Assembly (NCBI RefSeq): GCF_047675955.1
Contig: NC_132911.1
Coordinates: 71,581,133-71,645,132 of the forward strand
Direction: 5' to 3'
Source: Chlorocebus sabaeus
Taxonomy: Eukaryota; Chordata; Mammalia; Primates; Cercopithecidae
Length of the DNA stretch: 64,000 nt
Shown here: piece after piece, positions 1 to 11,576 of the stretch
Layout: each line of letters begins with the position of its first letter
Numbering within the stretch: position 1 is the stretch's first letter
Made by a program: the position numbers and the translations under genes
The notes under the pieces: generated by a model
Told to the model about the DNA's origin: nothing
What the model saw: the letters and a program-made list of their open reading frames with translations, nothing else
Database searches by the model: none

Positions 1-282
1 TAATTATCAGGCCCAAAGAGACATTAAAATGAGCCATCAATCACATCCTTCTTCCCACTTTGAGCTATGTATTCATCCCATTAAACTGCTTGCTATTGCC
101 ACAAGCTATTATAAGTTAACCTAATTATGCCACACTGGGCACTATAACCACACCCTATAGGTTATCAATATATAGCCAATAACTAATCATTGCTATTTCT
201 GTAAACCAATGAGAATTCCTGACAAACAACTTTGTCAGTCGACTTGCCATCCCCCTTTTTTGCCTTTAAAAATCCACTTGTA
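1..282. mobile_element. Possible ERV LTR fragment
   Basis: aaaccaatgagaattcctga and a TATA-like ctttaaaaatcc resemble the U3/R part of some MER-class LTRs. It continues after the Alu at 663-748. No family is assigned. Confidence 0.3.
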
Positions 283-567
283 GGCTGGCCGTGGTGGCTC
301 ATGCCTGTAATCCCAGCACTTTAGGAGGCTGAGGTCAGGAGTTCGAGACCAGCCTAGCCAACATGGTAAAACCCCCGTCTCTACTAAAAATACAAAAGTT
401 AGCCGGGCGTGGTGGTGTGTGCATGTTGTCCCAGCTACTCGGGAGACTGAGGCAGGAGAATGGTGTGAACCTAGGAGGCAGAGTTTGAAGTGAGCCGAGA
501 TCACACCACTGCACTCCAGCCTAGGCGACAGAGTAAGACTCTGTCTCAAAAAAAAAAAAAAAAAAAT
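283..567 (+). mobile_element. AluS
   Basis: Full-length head ggctggccgtggtggc to A-tail. Target duplication TCCACTTGTA at 273-282 and 568-577. Confidence 0.93.
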
Positions 568-582
568 TCCACTTGTATTCCT

Positions 583-650
583 CCAGTGAACTCTAGCCTG
601 GGTGACAGAGGGAGATGCTGTCTAAATAAGAAAAAATAAATAAAATAAAT
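583..650 (+). mobile_element. Alu 3'-terminal fragment
   Basis: actctagcctgggtgacaga plus an AAATAA tail only, followed by a third copy of TTCACTTGTA (654-663). Confidence 0.8.
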
Positions 651-748
651 AAATTCACTTGTAACTGGGGCTAATTCGAGTGTGTATTCAGGGCAACTTG
701 AATTTATGATATTGGGTTGCAATCCTCAAGTTTACCCTAAATAATCGC

Positions 749-1048
749 TTTTTTTTTTTTTTTTTAAATGGAGTTTAGCTCTTCTTGCCCAGGCTGGAGT
801 ACAGTGGCACGATCTCGGCTCATTGCAACATCCGCCTCCTGGGTTTAAGTGATTCTTCTGCCTCAGCCTCCTGAGTAGCTGGGATTATAGGTGCCTACCA
901 CTATGCCCGGCTAATTTTTTGTATTTTTAGTAGAAATGGGGTTTCACCATGTTGGCCAGGTTGGTCTCAAACTCCTGACCTTAGGTGATCCTCCCACCTC
1001 AGCCTCCCAAAGTATTGGGATTACAGGTGTGAGCCACTGTGCCCAGCC
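749..1048 (-). mobile_element. AluS
   Basis: T-run, ggctggagtacagtggcac, end gagccactgtgcccagcc. Confidence 0.93.
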
Positions 1049-1171
1049 ATAATCTTTCTACCTATATTAATTTTGCCTCAGCTTTTCCCTTTTAGGTCAA
1101 CAAGTACTTTGAGGGAGAGGAGGCAGAGTCAAGTTATAACATAATGTCTGTGTTGTTCTTTTCAAAAAAGT

Positions 1172-1479
1172 CTTTTTTTTTTTTTTTTTTTTTTTTTGAG
1201 ACGGAGTCTGGCTCTGTCGCCCAGGCTGGAGTGCAGTGGCCGGATCTCGGCTCACTACAAGCTCCGCCTCCCGGGTTTACGCCATTCTCCTGCCTCAGCC
1301 TCCCAAGTAGCTGGGACTACAGGCACCCACCACCTCGCCCGGCTAGTTTTTTGTATTTTTTAGTAGAGACGGGGTTTCACCGTGTTAGCCAGGATGGTCT
1401 CGATCTCCTGACCTCGTGATCCGCCCGTCTCGGCCTCCCAAAGTGCTGGGATTACAGGCTTGAGCCACCGCGCCCAGCC
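1172..1479 (-). mobile_element. AluY, Old World monkey AluYR type
   Basis: cagtggccggatctcggctc and ggctagttttttgtattttt are lineage-typical. Target duplication about aaaaaagtct / aaaagagtct. Confidence 0.92.
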
Positions 1480-1740
1480 CAAAAGAGTCTTAAAGTATAT
1501 AAACTAAAATGTTTATATTGTCTATCTCCTGGTGGTAGCCATATAGACTTTTTTTCTACCTTTTTTCTTACTTGCTTTTTTTTAGTTTTTCTACTTGAAT
1601 AATAAAAAAGGCATGTAAAAATAAGTTCACCAGACATAAGATTAGAATATGGCCTGACAGAGAAAACATTTAAATACAGAAATGTGGCATTTCATTTACC
1701 AAGACTTATAGCTATTGCTTACTTCAAAACATGAATACTG

Positions 1741-2036
1741 CTGGGTGCAGTGGCTCATATCTGTAATCCCAGCACTCTGGGAGGCCAAGGCGGGCGAATC
1801 CTCTGAGGTCAGGAGTTCAAGACCAGCCTGACCAATATGGAGAAACCCTGTCTCCACTAAAAATACAAAATTAAGCGGGTGTGGTGGTGCATGCCTGTAA
1901 TCCCAGCTACTCGGGAGGCTGAGGCCGGAGGATCACTTGAACCTGGGAGACAGAGTTTGCAGTGAGCCGAGATTGTGCCACTGCACTCCAGCCTGGGCGA
2001 GAGTACAAGATGCTGTCTCAAGAAAAACCAAAAAAA
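1741..2036 (+). mobile_element. AluS
   Basis: gctgggtgcagtggctcat to aaaaccaaaaaa; duplication catgaatact. Confidence 0.93.
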
Positions 2037-2910
2037 CATGAATACTTTGCAGCACATTTCAAATGTTATTCCATAAAATTTGTAATGAAAAACCAATAGT
2101 GTGATCACTTGGATAGTATTCCTTAAAACAACGTTCACAGTATTTCTCTTTTCCCTGAATGTATCAATGTCTTTAATCAAACATTTTCTCAGACTCAATG
2201 TGAGAGTATCTCCCTCTAGAGTGCCCACTTGGGGAGTGCTTCCGACTGTGTTACCTTGCCTCATTGTTTTGAATTAGGATTGGAAAATTCATTTTATAAT
2301 CATTTCACTTAAAAGTTCCAATGAAACCAACTTGAAGAATGGGAACTAAGATTCAGTGGAATATAGCTGAGCTCCAGATATCTTTCTATGGTCATTGTTC
2401 CTCTATTTGTGCTCTGAAAGCATTGCACAATTCTAAACTTACACTTAGTTCAAGGCTTTGACCACTGGGTGAAGCGTTAAGTCCCTCAAATATTAGCTTT
2501 TCAATAACAATAGCATATCTGATCAAATGTCGATGGACCAGTATTTGTGATTTTCTGACTACAGCAGTGCAGGTTTTAAGTTCTCTGAAATCTTGGTCTT
2601 TCTGAACTTCCTTTGTTAATTTAAAGGAATCCTTTGAATTTTAAATTTCATGTCATGTTTTACGACAGTAGATTGCTGTAAATATAATCAGTCTTTTTAC
2701 TTGTATGCTTGCGAAAACTGAAGATTTTTTCCCCTTGTTTATTACTGTCTATTTTTCAAAATGATTTTCTGTCACTATTGTATTAAATACCTTAGATTTC
2801 CTAGGTCCTCTGATGATCCATGTCCAAAACAATTTTAAATAAACTTTGTAGAAAATATATACCTTACTAATTATGCTAAAGGAAAAGTGTGAATAAAAAG
2901 CTATTTTTAG
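2037..2910. other. No recognised feature
   Basis: AT-rich single-copy-looking DNA between two Alus. No gene, LTR or LINE text was recognised. Confidence 0.6.
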
Positions 2911-3217
2911 GCTGAGCGCAGTGGCTCACACCTGTAATCCCAGCACTTTGGGAGGCCAAGGTGGGTGGATCACTTGAGATCAGGAGTTCAAGACTAGCCA
3001 GACCAACATGGTGAAACCCTGTCTCTACGAAAAATACAAAAACATTAGCCAAGCATGGTGGTGGGTGCCTATAATTCCAGCTACTCAGGAGGCTGAGGCA
3101 GGAGAATTGCTTGAACCAGGGAGGCAAAGGTTGTAATGAGCTGAGATCGCAGCACTGTACTCCAGCCTGGGCCACAGAGCGAGACTCCATCTCAAAAATA
3201 AAATAAAATAAAATAAA
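2911..3217 (+). mobile_element. AluS
   Basis: ggctgagcgcagtggctcac to an (AAAAT)n tail; flank gctatttttag / ggtatttttac. Confidence 0.93.
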
Positions 3218-3311
3218 AGGTATTTTTACAACTAGGCAGCTTTAATACTTTCAGACAGAGTAGCCATAGAGATATCCCTTCATTGGGCCAAGGTGTTGGC
3301 AAGAAATCATT

Positions 3312-3607
3312 GGGCCGGGCACAGTGGCTCACGCCTGTAATCCCAGCACTTTGGGAGGCCAAGGCGGGTGGATCACGAGGTCAGGAGATTGCAACCATCC
3401 TTGCTAAAACAGTGAAACCCCGTTTCTACTAAAAATACAAAAAAATTAGCCAGGCATGGTGGCACGTGCCTGTAGTCCCAGCTACTCGGGAGGCTGAGGC
3501 AGGAGAATTGCTTGAACCCGAGAGGTGGAGGTTGCAGTGAGCCGAGATCGTGCCAATATAGTCCAGCCTGGGTGACAGAGTGAGACTCTGTCTCAAAAAA
3601 AAAAAAA
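3312..3607 (+). mobile_element. AluY
   Basis: gggccgggcacagtggctc, gatcacgaggtcaggagatt; duplication aaatcattg. Forms an inverted pair with the Alu at 3801. Confidence 0.93.
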
Positions 3608-3800
3608 TCATTGATACCTACTTTGGAAAAACAGTTTTTTACAACACAACCATTGCTGTGTTATTATTTGTATTTGAAACCTATAAAATTCTTTCAAGAC
3701 AGCTTGCTTTCTTGTTCTTCTTCCTTTTTTTCTTTCTTTTTTTTTTTAGCAAAACAATTTTCTATCGGTAGAGCAAGCATACACTTAAGTTCATATAATC

Positions 3801-4080
3801 CTTTTTTTTTTTTTTTTTTTTTTTGAGACAGGGTCTTGCTTTATCACCCAGGCTGGAATGCAGTGGCACAATCTTGCAATCTTGGCTCACTGTAACCTCC
3901 ATCCCCCAGGCTCAAGCAAACCTCCTACTTCAGCTTCCTGAGTAATTAGGACCACAGGCACATGCCACCATGCCCAGCTAGTTTTTTTTTCTTTTTTTTG
4001 TAGAGGCAGGGTTTCACCATGTTGCCCAGGTTGGTCTTGAACTCCTGGGCACAACTGATCTGCCCGCCTTGGCCTACCAA
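3801..4080 (-). mobile_element. AluJ, 5'-truncated
   Basis: T-run then gagacagggtcttgctttat; stops at ccttggcctaccaaac without the first 40 bases of Alu. Confidence 0.9.
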
Positions 4081-5670
4081 ACAGTTAATCCTAATGATGA
4101 ATTCTGATTTTAGTAGAGGACGTATTAATCATAGCAATGAAGTTTTATTATACTACATTTTATTTTAAATAACTACATTTAACAAAAATACATTTCTAGA
4201 CTGCATAGCCACAGAAACACTATACCTTCTGTTCATCTCTGAGCCTGACAGTAACACTAGCATTTATATAACATTCTATGGCTTCCAAAGATGTCCTAAA
4301 ATCTTAAGTGGTAGATGTGTAAAAAAAATAAATAAATAAGCAAGTTGTTGTGTATTCTGTTTTGAAAGCTTAACTTTTCAGCGAACACAGCTAGTTTTAA
4401 TGACCATGTGACATAGACTCACAACCCTTGTACTATAATTGTTAATGGCCAAAATAACAACTTAGCAGATTTTTAGTCCGATCAACGAGCAGGCGTGGAA
4501 CACCTGCTATTTGTAGGCACCAGCACAGAACCTCAGGTATACAAATATGATTAAAGTTAACTGCCAATTTCCAGAGGCTATTCTTCAGCAGAAGTATATT
4601 TATGGAAGTAAAAAGGAGAGAACAATGAATTTTGATAAGAAAGATCAAGGAAAGCTTTAAAAATAAGTGGCATTTGATTTAAGTCCTATCAAGAAGAATC
4701 TTTTAAAAAAAGAAATTACCAGCATTGTCTTTCAAAGATATCTGCTTAGGAAGTTGTGTTTTCATTCCACTGATGGGACTGATGTGCAAGATATTTTAGA
4801 AATTACGTCTGGATCCTATTTTGCATGACAGGATAATCAACCCCATTTCACTGCAGTCACACTTTGCTTTTTTAATAGACGGCTCTCCAGTCAGTTCAAG
4901 CAGAAAGCATTTCCCCTTTCAGAGGACTAGGGCTTGGAGGATGCCCAGACACTCTGGCCTCACCCCCATTTCTTTGTAGTCCGTGGAGAGATGGAGAAAG
5001 GAATAATGTTTCTGGGAATTTGCAGATCTCTGTCTAAGGGAGCTTTTTCGTCTGCCACTGAGCCTAAATGACCTGTAGAAGTGCAGAAACCATTATTGGT
5101 TTGAAGACAGCAGGCCTGGCTTAAGAGGAAATATTTTGTTCTGGATAAGATAAGGATCTTCAGTAACAAGTAAGTAGAGATTTCAGCCATTTCCATTAAA
5201 CATTGCTGCATGGAAAAAAATGGAAGTAAGAGATTTTTTTTTTTTTTAAATATAAAATTAAAACAACTCAGTCTTCCCAGAGTGGCACTTGTGGAAACTG
5301 GGAAACTGGGATCAGAACATAAGCCACTCACCCTTGATGTTAGATGCTTTGCATCTCACCATGCCACCAGGGATGGGAAAACATTCTTTTTTTTTTTTTT
5401 TTCCTATTCATGGCTAGTACTCCTTACAGAATCTATCAAAAGTAAAGAGTGTGCCTAAAATAATTTGGAAGTATACTTCAATTTTATCTAATGTCCAGTT
5501 CAAAGAGAGAAGACAAAAAGAGAAGAAACACGAAAGTTGGAAGAGAGAAGAATAGATAAACCAGTGGGTAAAGAAAGTAGGGTGAATTGAGAAGTGGAGG
5601 AGGACAGAAGACAGAGAAGCAATCCACAGTGGAAGAAACACAGGTTCACATACAGAATGCTGCACTTTTA
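4081..5670. other. No recognised feature
   Basis: AT-rich DNA with an AAAT tract (4321-4340) and poly-T tracts at 5236 and 5388. No gene seen. Confidence 0.6.
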
Positions 5671-6214
5671 TCAATGCTTTTAAAAGTGCTAAGTGACTGG
5701 GCGCGGTGACTCACGCCTGTAATCCCAGCATTTTGGGAGGCTGAGGAGGGAGGATCACTTGAGGTCACAGTTCAAGACCAGCCTGGCCAACATGGTGAAA
5801 TCCCGTCTCTAATAAAAATATAAAAATTAGCCAGGTGAGGTGGTGGGCGCCCGTAATCCCAGCTACTTGGGAGGCTGAGGCAGGAGAATCGCTTGAACCC
5901 AGGAGGCCGAGGTTGCAGTGAGCCGAGATTGTGCCGCTGGACTCCAGCCTGGGCGACAGAGCGAGACTCCATCTAAAGAAAAAAAAGTGTGTGGTACCTC
6001 CCCTCCTCCCACCTCCTCCTGCTCCTGCCATGTAAGACGCCTGCTCTTGCTGCCTTTTGCCATGAGTAAAAGCTCCCTGAAGCCTCCCTAGAAACAGATG
6101 CTGCCATGCTTCCTGTGAAACATGTGGAACCATAAGCCAATTAAACCTCTTTTCTTTATAAATTACCCAGTCTCAGGTATTTCTTTAGAGCAATGGGAAA
6201 ATAATAGACTAATA
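5671..6214 (+). mobile_element. MaLR LTR 3' part (MLT1A/MST-like) with Alu insertion
   Basis: cttttaaaagtg before the Alu and gtgtggtacctcccc after it belong together. Downstream is the typical aattaaacctcttttc and aaattacccagtctcaggta, ending about aatagactaatat. The 5' part of the LTR is missing. Confidence 0.75.
5695..5984 (+). mobile_element. AluS inside a MaLR LTR
   Basis: gactgggcgcggtgactcac to aaagaaaaaaaagtg; aaaagtg repeats at both ends. Confidence 0.93.
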
Positions 6215-6396
6215 TACATATTAAATACATGTTTATGTATAAGTATAAAGTCAGTAAAATATCTACACATATATTTATATATGTAAACTAATTACTATCG
6301 ATCAATCAGCAGGGAGATAGATAGATATATAAGACATGATTCTTAGCCTTCAGAAGTTTAAAATCTAGGAGGGGAGATAAAAGTGAAAACATATCT

Positions 6397-6682
6397 GGCC
6401 GGGCGCGGTGGCTCACGCCTGTAATCCCAGCACTTTGGGAGGCCGAGGCGGGCGGATCACAAGGTCAGGAGATCGAGACCATGGTGAAACCCCGTCTCTA
6501 CTAAAAATAGAAAAAAAATTAGCTGGGCGCAGTGGCGGGCGCCTGTAGTCCCAGCTACTCGGGAGGCTGAGGCAGGAGAATGGCGTGAACCCGGGAGACA
6601 GAGCTTGCAGTGAGCAGAGATTGCACCACTGCACTCCAGCCTGGGCGACAGAGCGAGACTCCGTCTCAAAAAAAAAAAAAAA
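6397..6682 (+). mobile_element. AluY
   Basis: ggccgggcgcggtggctcac, gatcacaaggtcaggagatc, short internal deletion after gagacc; duplication aagtgaaaacatat. Confidence 0.94.
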
Positions 6683-6890
6683 AGTGAAAACATATCATTA
6701 CAAAGCAATAGAAATAATTGCCATAATGGATATGTGAACTGAAGCAAAGTGGAGAAACTAACTTTGCCCAGAAGAGAAAAAAAGGAATTAACTTATATTG
6801 GGACTTACTATTACTCTATTTCATAAATCACAATTTTCACATTCCAACATAAGAGGGGAACAGCTGTATAAGGTTTTAAAAATTCATCTT

Positions 6891-7173
6891 GGCCGGGCGC
6901 CTGTAATCCCAGCACTTTGGGGGGCCGAGGCGGGCGGATCACGAGGTCAGGAGATCGAGACCATCCTGGCTAACATAGTGAAACTCCATCTCTACTAAAA
7001 ATACAAAAAATTAGCCGGGTGTGGTGGCACACGCCTGTAATCCCAGCTACTCAGGAGGCTGAGGCAGGAGAATCACTTGAACCCAGGAGGCAGAGGTTGC
7101 AGTGAGCAGAGATAGTACCACTGCACTCCAGCCTGGGTGACAGAGTGAGACGTTGTCTCAAAAAAAAAAAAAA
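6891..7173 (+). mobile_element. AluY with 5' internal deletion
   Basis: tggccgggcgcctgtaatcc lacks the usual ggtggctcac. Tail merges with the AC repeat. Confidence 0.92.
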
Positions 7174-7204
7174 TATATATACACACACACACACACACAC
7201 ATAC
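7173..7204. repeat. (AT)(AC)n microsatellite in Alu tail
   Basis: ATATAT followed by about 11 AC units after the A-tail of the Alu at 6891. Confidence 0.9.
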
Positions 7205-8442
7205 ATTTAAAAAAATTTATCTCATTAAGCAAATAGGCCTGCAATAGCATTGAGAGTGTGATACAAGAATTTGCAACATGGAATAACAGTTGCATAATAT
7301 ACTAAGGAAGTGCTGAAACTACCCTATTAATTAAGCCATTCTTTAATTTAATTGTATGATAGCGTGTGTAAACAGACTACTGTGAATAAATGATATACTA
7401 GACATATGTATATCATTTTATTCGTTCACGCATTTGGAAAAGCTTCATGTGCAACATATTGTGCAGGTACCAGTGAGGAAACAGATTATTAAGGCATCAT
7501 TCCTGCCTCAAGGAGATCATAACCTTGTAAGGGAAGTAAAATATGCTAAAGTGACTACAATCCAGAGCAGTTTGTGCCCAGTGTCCTGAGAGCTATATAA
7601 CTAAAATATGAAAGAGTTTAGAGAAAATGCTTAGCCTGGGTATGAGGGATGACTTTTTGGGAGAACATGAATTTGAACTGGGTCACCAGGAATGGGTAGG
7701 TTTATTGCAGGTGGCTATCATGGAGACAGGGTAAATGTTCCAAATAAAAGAATCCTTTGAATCATATGAGCATAGCAACAGCAAATATTCTAACTTGGTT
7801 TGAGTATAAGGAACATAAAGCAGAGTTGTGGGAGATAATTTTTGAAGGATTAATTAGCAATAGGTCATAGTGGCCTGAACCTTAGGAAAAAACAACGAAC
7901 AATTCTACCAACATTTATTGAGGGCTTATAATAGCCCAGGAGTTGAGAATTCACAGATTAATAAAATGAAGTCTCTGTCCTTGGCAACTCAGATGTACTA
8001 TTCCCGATGTCTTAGAGATAAGTGTAGAACAATGATTACAAAATCTGAGGGTATGTGCTATAATGAAGATATGTACAAAGGACTGTGGGAGCAATTACCT
8101 CTCGCTGGAGGAGTTAGAAAAGACATCAGAAAGGAAATGCTATTGCAATTGGGTCTTGATAAATGAGTGCAGAACAAACAAGGACATAATGTTTCTTCTG
8201 CATACAAAGTCCCAGAGACATGGAAGAGCTGGCTTAATCAAAGAACAAACTGTGATCCAATGTGACTCAAGGGGGAAGTATTGGGAATTAAGGCTGTAAA
8301 GAGAGGTCAGGGTCAAAATGAGAAAGGTCTCATGCATTGTGCTAAGGAACGTTGGACTTAAGTCTTTTCAGCTTGTGATTTTCAATATTTTAAATGCTAG
8401 AATTTTTGACAGGATAGTGGAAAGGATTAAAAGTCCAGAAAC
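7205..8442. other. Old unassigned mammalian repeat-like DNA
   Basis: Phrases such as aatttgaactgggtcaccag and gaggagttagaaaagacatc resemble decayed interspersed repeat. A conceptual frame at 7918-8166 has no recognisable domain. Confidence 0.4.
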
Positions 8443-8609
8443 TTTAGCCAGGCTTGGTGGCATATGCCTGTAGTCCCAACTACTAGGGAGGCTGAGGCAG
8501 GAGGATTGCTTGAGCCCAGGAGTTAAAGGCTGCAGTGAGCTATTATTGTGCCACTGTACCCCAGCCTGGGTGACAGAGCAAGACCCTCTCTTAAAAAAAA
8601 AAAAAAAAT
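8443..8609 (+). mobile_element. Alu right-arm or free monomer, J type
   Basis: gccaggcttggtggcatatg to ttaaaaaaaa; one arm only. Confidence 0.85.
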
Positions 8610-8967
8610 CTGGATACACTAAACAAGCCAGCAGCAATTACAGCACAAACCATAGTATAGTGTAGTTATGGTCTCACAGTGTCTATAAAAGCATCCATAG
8701 TTACTGCACTATTCACTTGGTTGACCTTCAGCACTATGTTTCTTTTGGAGCAGAGTTGTTTATTCCCAGGCAGTGTGCACTTTTGAATACTCAGAGGCGA
8801 TGTTCTCACAAGTGCCAGTAAGCACCAGATCATTCCCTTGGCGTAGACTTGATGTTACTCTAAGCCTCTTTCCTCTTACTTATAGCAAGTTGTACTCTGT
8901 TTAATACTCCACAAGTTTCTCAGATCAGCATTGTTTGACAGAAAATTGCTCTTAAAAGTTTGAATGC

Positions 8968-9264
8968 TGGCCGGGTGCGGTGGCTCATGCCTGTAATCCC
9001 CGTACTTTGGAGGCAGATGGATCAACTGAGGTCAGGAGTTCGAGACCAGCCTGGCCAACATGGCAAAACCTTGTCTCTAATAAAAATACAAAATTCGATG
9101 GACGTGGTGGTGGGCCCCTGTAATCCTAACTACTCTGGAGGCTGAGGCAGGGGAATTGCTTGAACCCTGGAGGTGGAGGTTGCAGTGAGCGGAGACTGCA
9201 CCATTGCAATCCCACCTGGGAAACAAGAGCAACCCTCCATTTCAAAAAAAAAAAAAAAAAAAAA
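8968..9264 (+). mobile_element. AluS
   Basis: ggccgggtgcggtggctcat to long A-tail. Confidence 0.93.
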
Positions 9265-9265
9265 A

Positions 9266-9932
9266 GAAAATTGAATGCGTTCTACCTATTGATCAAAAGG
9301 TGGTAGGATGTTTGCAAAGCATGCAAGGTATAACACAAGGTAAGACACAAGGTGCTGTGTCTTACCAGATGAAAACCATTGCTGTAGGCAGTAGAGTCCT
9401 GAAAGATGTTTAAATGGGTGGATCCTAAAACCAAATCGATGATATGAGCATATTAATCAAAATGCCATGTGCAAAATGGGTTGAAGAATGGAGAGGCTGG
9501 GAGCTGATGTGGCCATTTAAAGCCAGAACGAGGACCAGAACTAGGGTTTCAGTAGAAAGGGAGATTAGGGGCCACTTTATTAAGGAAATATGGGATTTGG
9601 CAATTGAGCATACGGGGAAGGGGTGTCATGAAAAGGAGTAAAAGATGGATCTGACATTTTATGCCTGGTTGAATGGAAGAATACTGGTGCCATTACAAGG
9701 AATAGGATAATCAGGAATAACAGCTATTTTGGATTATATGAGAAATGTGGCTCAGGGTAATTGAGTTTTAAATGGTAGTTATAAATTAGCCAAGATTAGT
9801 GACGTCTTTTAGAATATTCTTATGGTTCTAATAAAATCCTGGGGAAAGTGGATATTGCCCATATAGCAGTTCGGTGTGTTTTGACTTTTTGTTTATAGTG
9901 TCCCATATATAATTGCCTTTATTTAATTAATT
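9266..9932. other. No recognised gene
   Basis: Similar texture to 7205-8442, probably an old repeat of unknown family. Confidence 0.45.
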
Positions 9933-10210
9933 TATTTTTTTGAGATGGAGTTTCACTCTCCTTGCCCAGGCTGGAGTACAGTGGCACAATCTTGGCTCAC
10001 CTCCCGGGTTCAAGTGATACTCATGCTTCAACCTCCCAAGTAGCTGGGATTACAGGCATGTGCCACCATGTCTGGCTAATTTTTTGTATTTTTAGTAGAG
10101 ATGGGGTTTCACCATATTGGTCAGGTTGGTCTTGAACTCCTGACCTCAGGTGATCCACTCACCTCAGCCTTCCAAAGTGCTGGGATTACTGGTGTGAGCC
10201 ACACCCAGCC
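9933..10210 (-). mobile_element. AluS
   Basis: gagatggagtttcactctcc to gagccacacccagcc, with internal deletions; flank tataattgcctttaa repeated. Confidence 0.9.
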
Positions 10211-10332
10211 TATAATTGCCTTTAAATGCAATTTTGTTTTTGAAAAGCTGATTTACTTACCATTTTTGTGGAATCCATTAATATAAGAACATTCCCAACA
10301 GATATAGGCCTTAAGAAGAAGGAGTATTCTGG

Positions 10333-10632
10333 GCCAGGTGCGGTGGCTCAAGCCTGTAATCCCAGCACTTTGGGAGGCGGAGACGGTTGGATCACGAGGT
10401 CAGGAGATGGAGACCATCCTGGCTAACACGGTGAAACCCCGTCTCTACTAAAAATTACAAAAAACTAGCCGGGCGAGGTGGCGGGTGCCTGTAGTCCCAG
10501 CTACTCGGGAGGCTGAGGCAGGAGAATGGTGTGAACCCGGGAGGCGGAGCTTGCAGTGAGCCGAGATCTGGCCACTGCACTCCAGCCTGGGCGACATAGC
10601 AAGACTCCGTCTCAAAAAAAAAAAAAAAAAAA
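10333..10632 (+). mobile_element. AluY, Old World monkey AluYR type
   Basis: ggtggctcaagcctgtaatc, ctagccgggcgaggtggcgg, gagatctggccactgcac. Long duplication aagaagaaggagtattctg flanks it. Confidence 0.94.
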
Positions 10633-10633
10633 G

Positions 10634-11248
10634 AAGAAGAAGGAGTATTCTGGGGGCTACACCTCTGGGAACTGAGATGTTGCTGATAGGTTACTGGCTG
10701 TAAACTACTTGCCAGTCTAGGGATTCTGGTAAGCTCATTTCTCTGGGGAAAGATGTCTGTAGGCTGTTTCCGTGGTCTTCACCTTTCCACCTTGGGGCTG
10801 GGGCATATGCAGATTCCTGCAGTACAAAACGCACAAAAGTACCAGCCTCTAGTAGGTTGTAGGCAATCTTTAAGCAGAGTTGTAACTAGGCGACTCTAAT
10901 TTGAGCTCTGTTGTTCTCTTACTACAAATGAGGAAGTGAAAAACAACTTTTACTTGTTAGTTATTTCCCCAGTTTGAACAAACGGAAACAAAACCACCTG
11001 AGTAACCCAAACCCACAGTTTAGTGAACCCAAGCACAAATTTGAGTGATTGGGTCAAAAAGCCTTTTCTTATGATTTGCAAACCAGAACCAGGAGCTCCA
11101 GATTTCCCTGGGGTGCCCCGATGATGTCTTTGTCAGTGGTGCTCATCTTATTACGCAGGTACCCAAAATGGTACAGGAGATGGTTTCATTAGCATTCATA
11201 TCACTAGATCCGTTTGCAACACAGAACGTATCGAAACACACATCCTTG
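10634..11248. other. No recognised feature
   Basis: Moderate-GC unique-looking DNA. Nothing identified. Confidence 0.55.
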
Positions 11249-11575
11249 GGCCAGGTGCGGTGGCTCATGCCTGTAATCCCAGCACTTTGGGAGCCTGAGG
11301 CAGGAGGACTGCTTGAGGTCAGGAGTTTGAGACTAGCCTGGGCAGCATAGCAAGATCTTGCCTCTAAAAAAAAAAAAAAAGGATAAGAAAAAGAAAAAAA
11401 AAATAGCTGGGCATGGTGGCATACGCCTGTTGTCCTAGCTACTAGGAAGGCTGAGGTGGGAGGATGAACTGAGCCCAGGAAATCAATGCTTCAGTGAACT
11501 ATGATTGCACCACTGCACTGCAGTCTGGGTGACAGAGTGAGACCCTGTCTCTAAAAACAAAAGCAACAACAAAAA
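11249..11575 (+). mobile_element. AluJ
   Basis: gggccaggtgcggtggctc, long A-rich linker between arms; duplication about acatccttgg / gcatccttgg. Confidence 0.92.
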
Positions 11576-11576
11576 A

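Noticed and set aside
235..549. About 60 open frames of 60-160 codons with peptides such as SPRLECSGAISAHCNL or SLPSSWDYRRPPP
   Set aside because: These are conceptual translations of Alu arms on either strand. They recur at every Alu, have no splice or start context, and are not genes.
7918..8299. Two overlapping plus-strand frames as small proteins
   Set aside because: The text resembles decayed interspersed repeat and no known motif is present.
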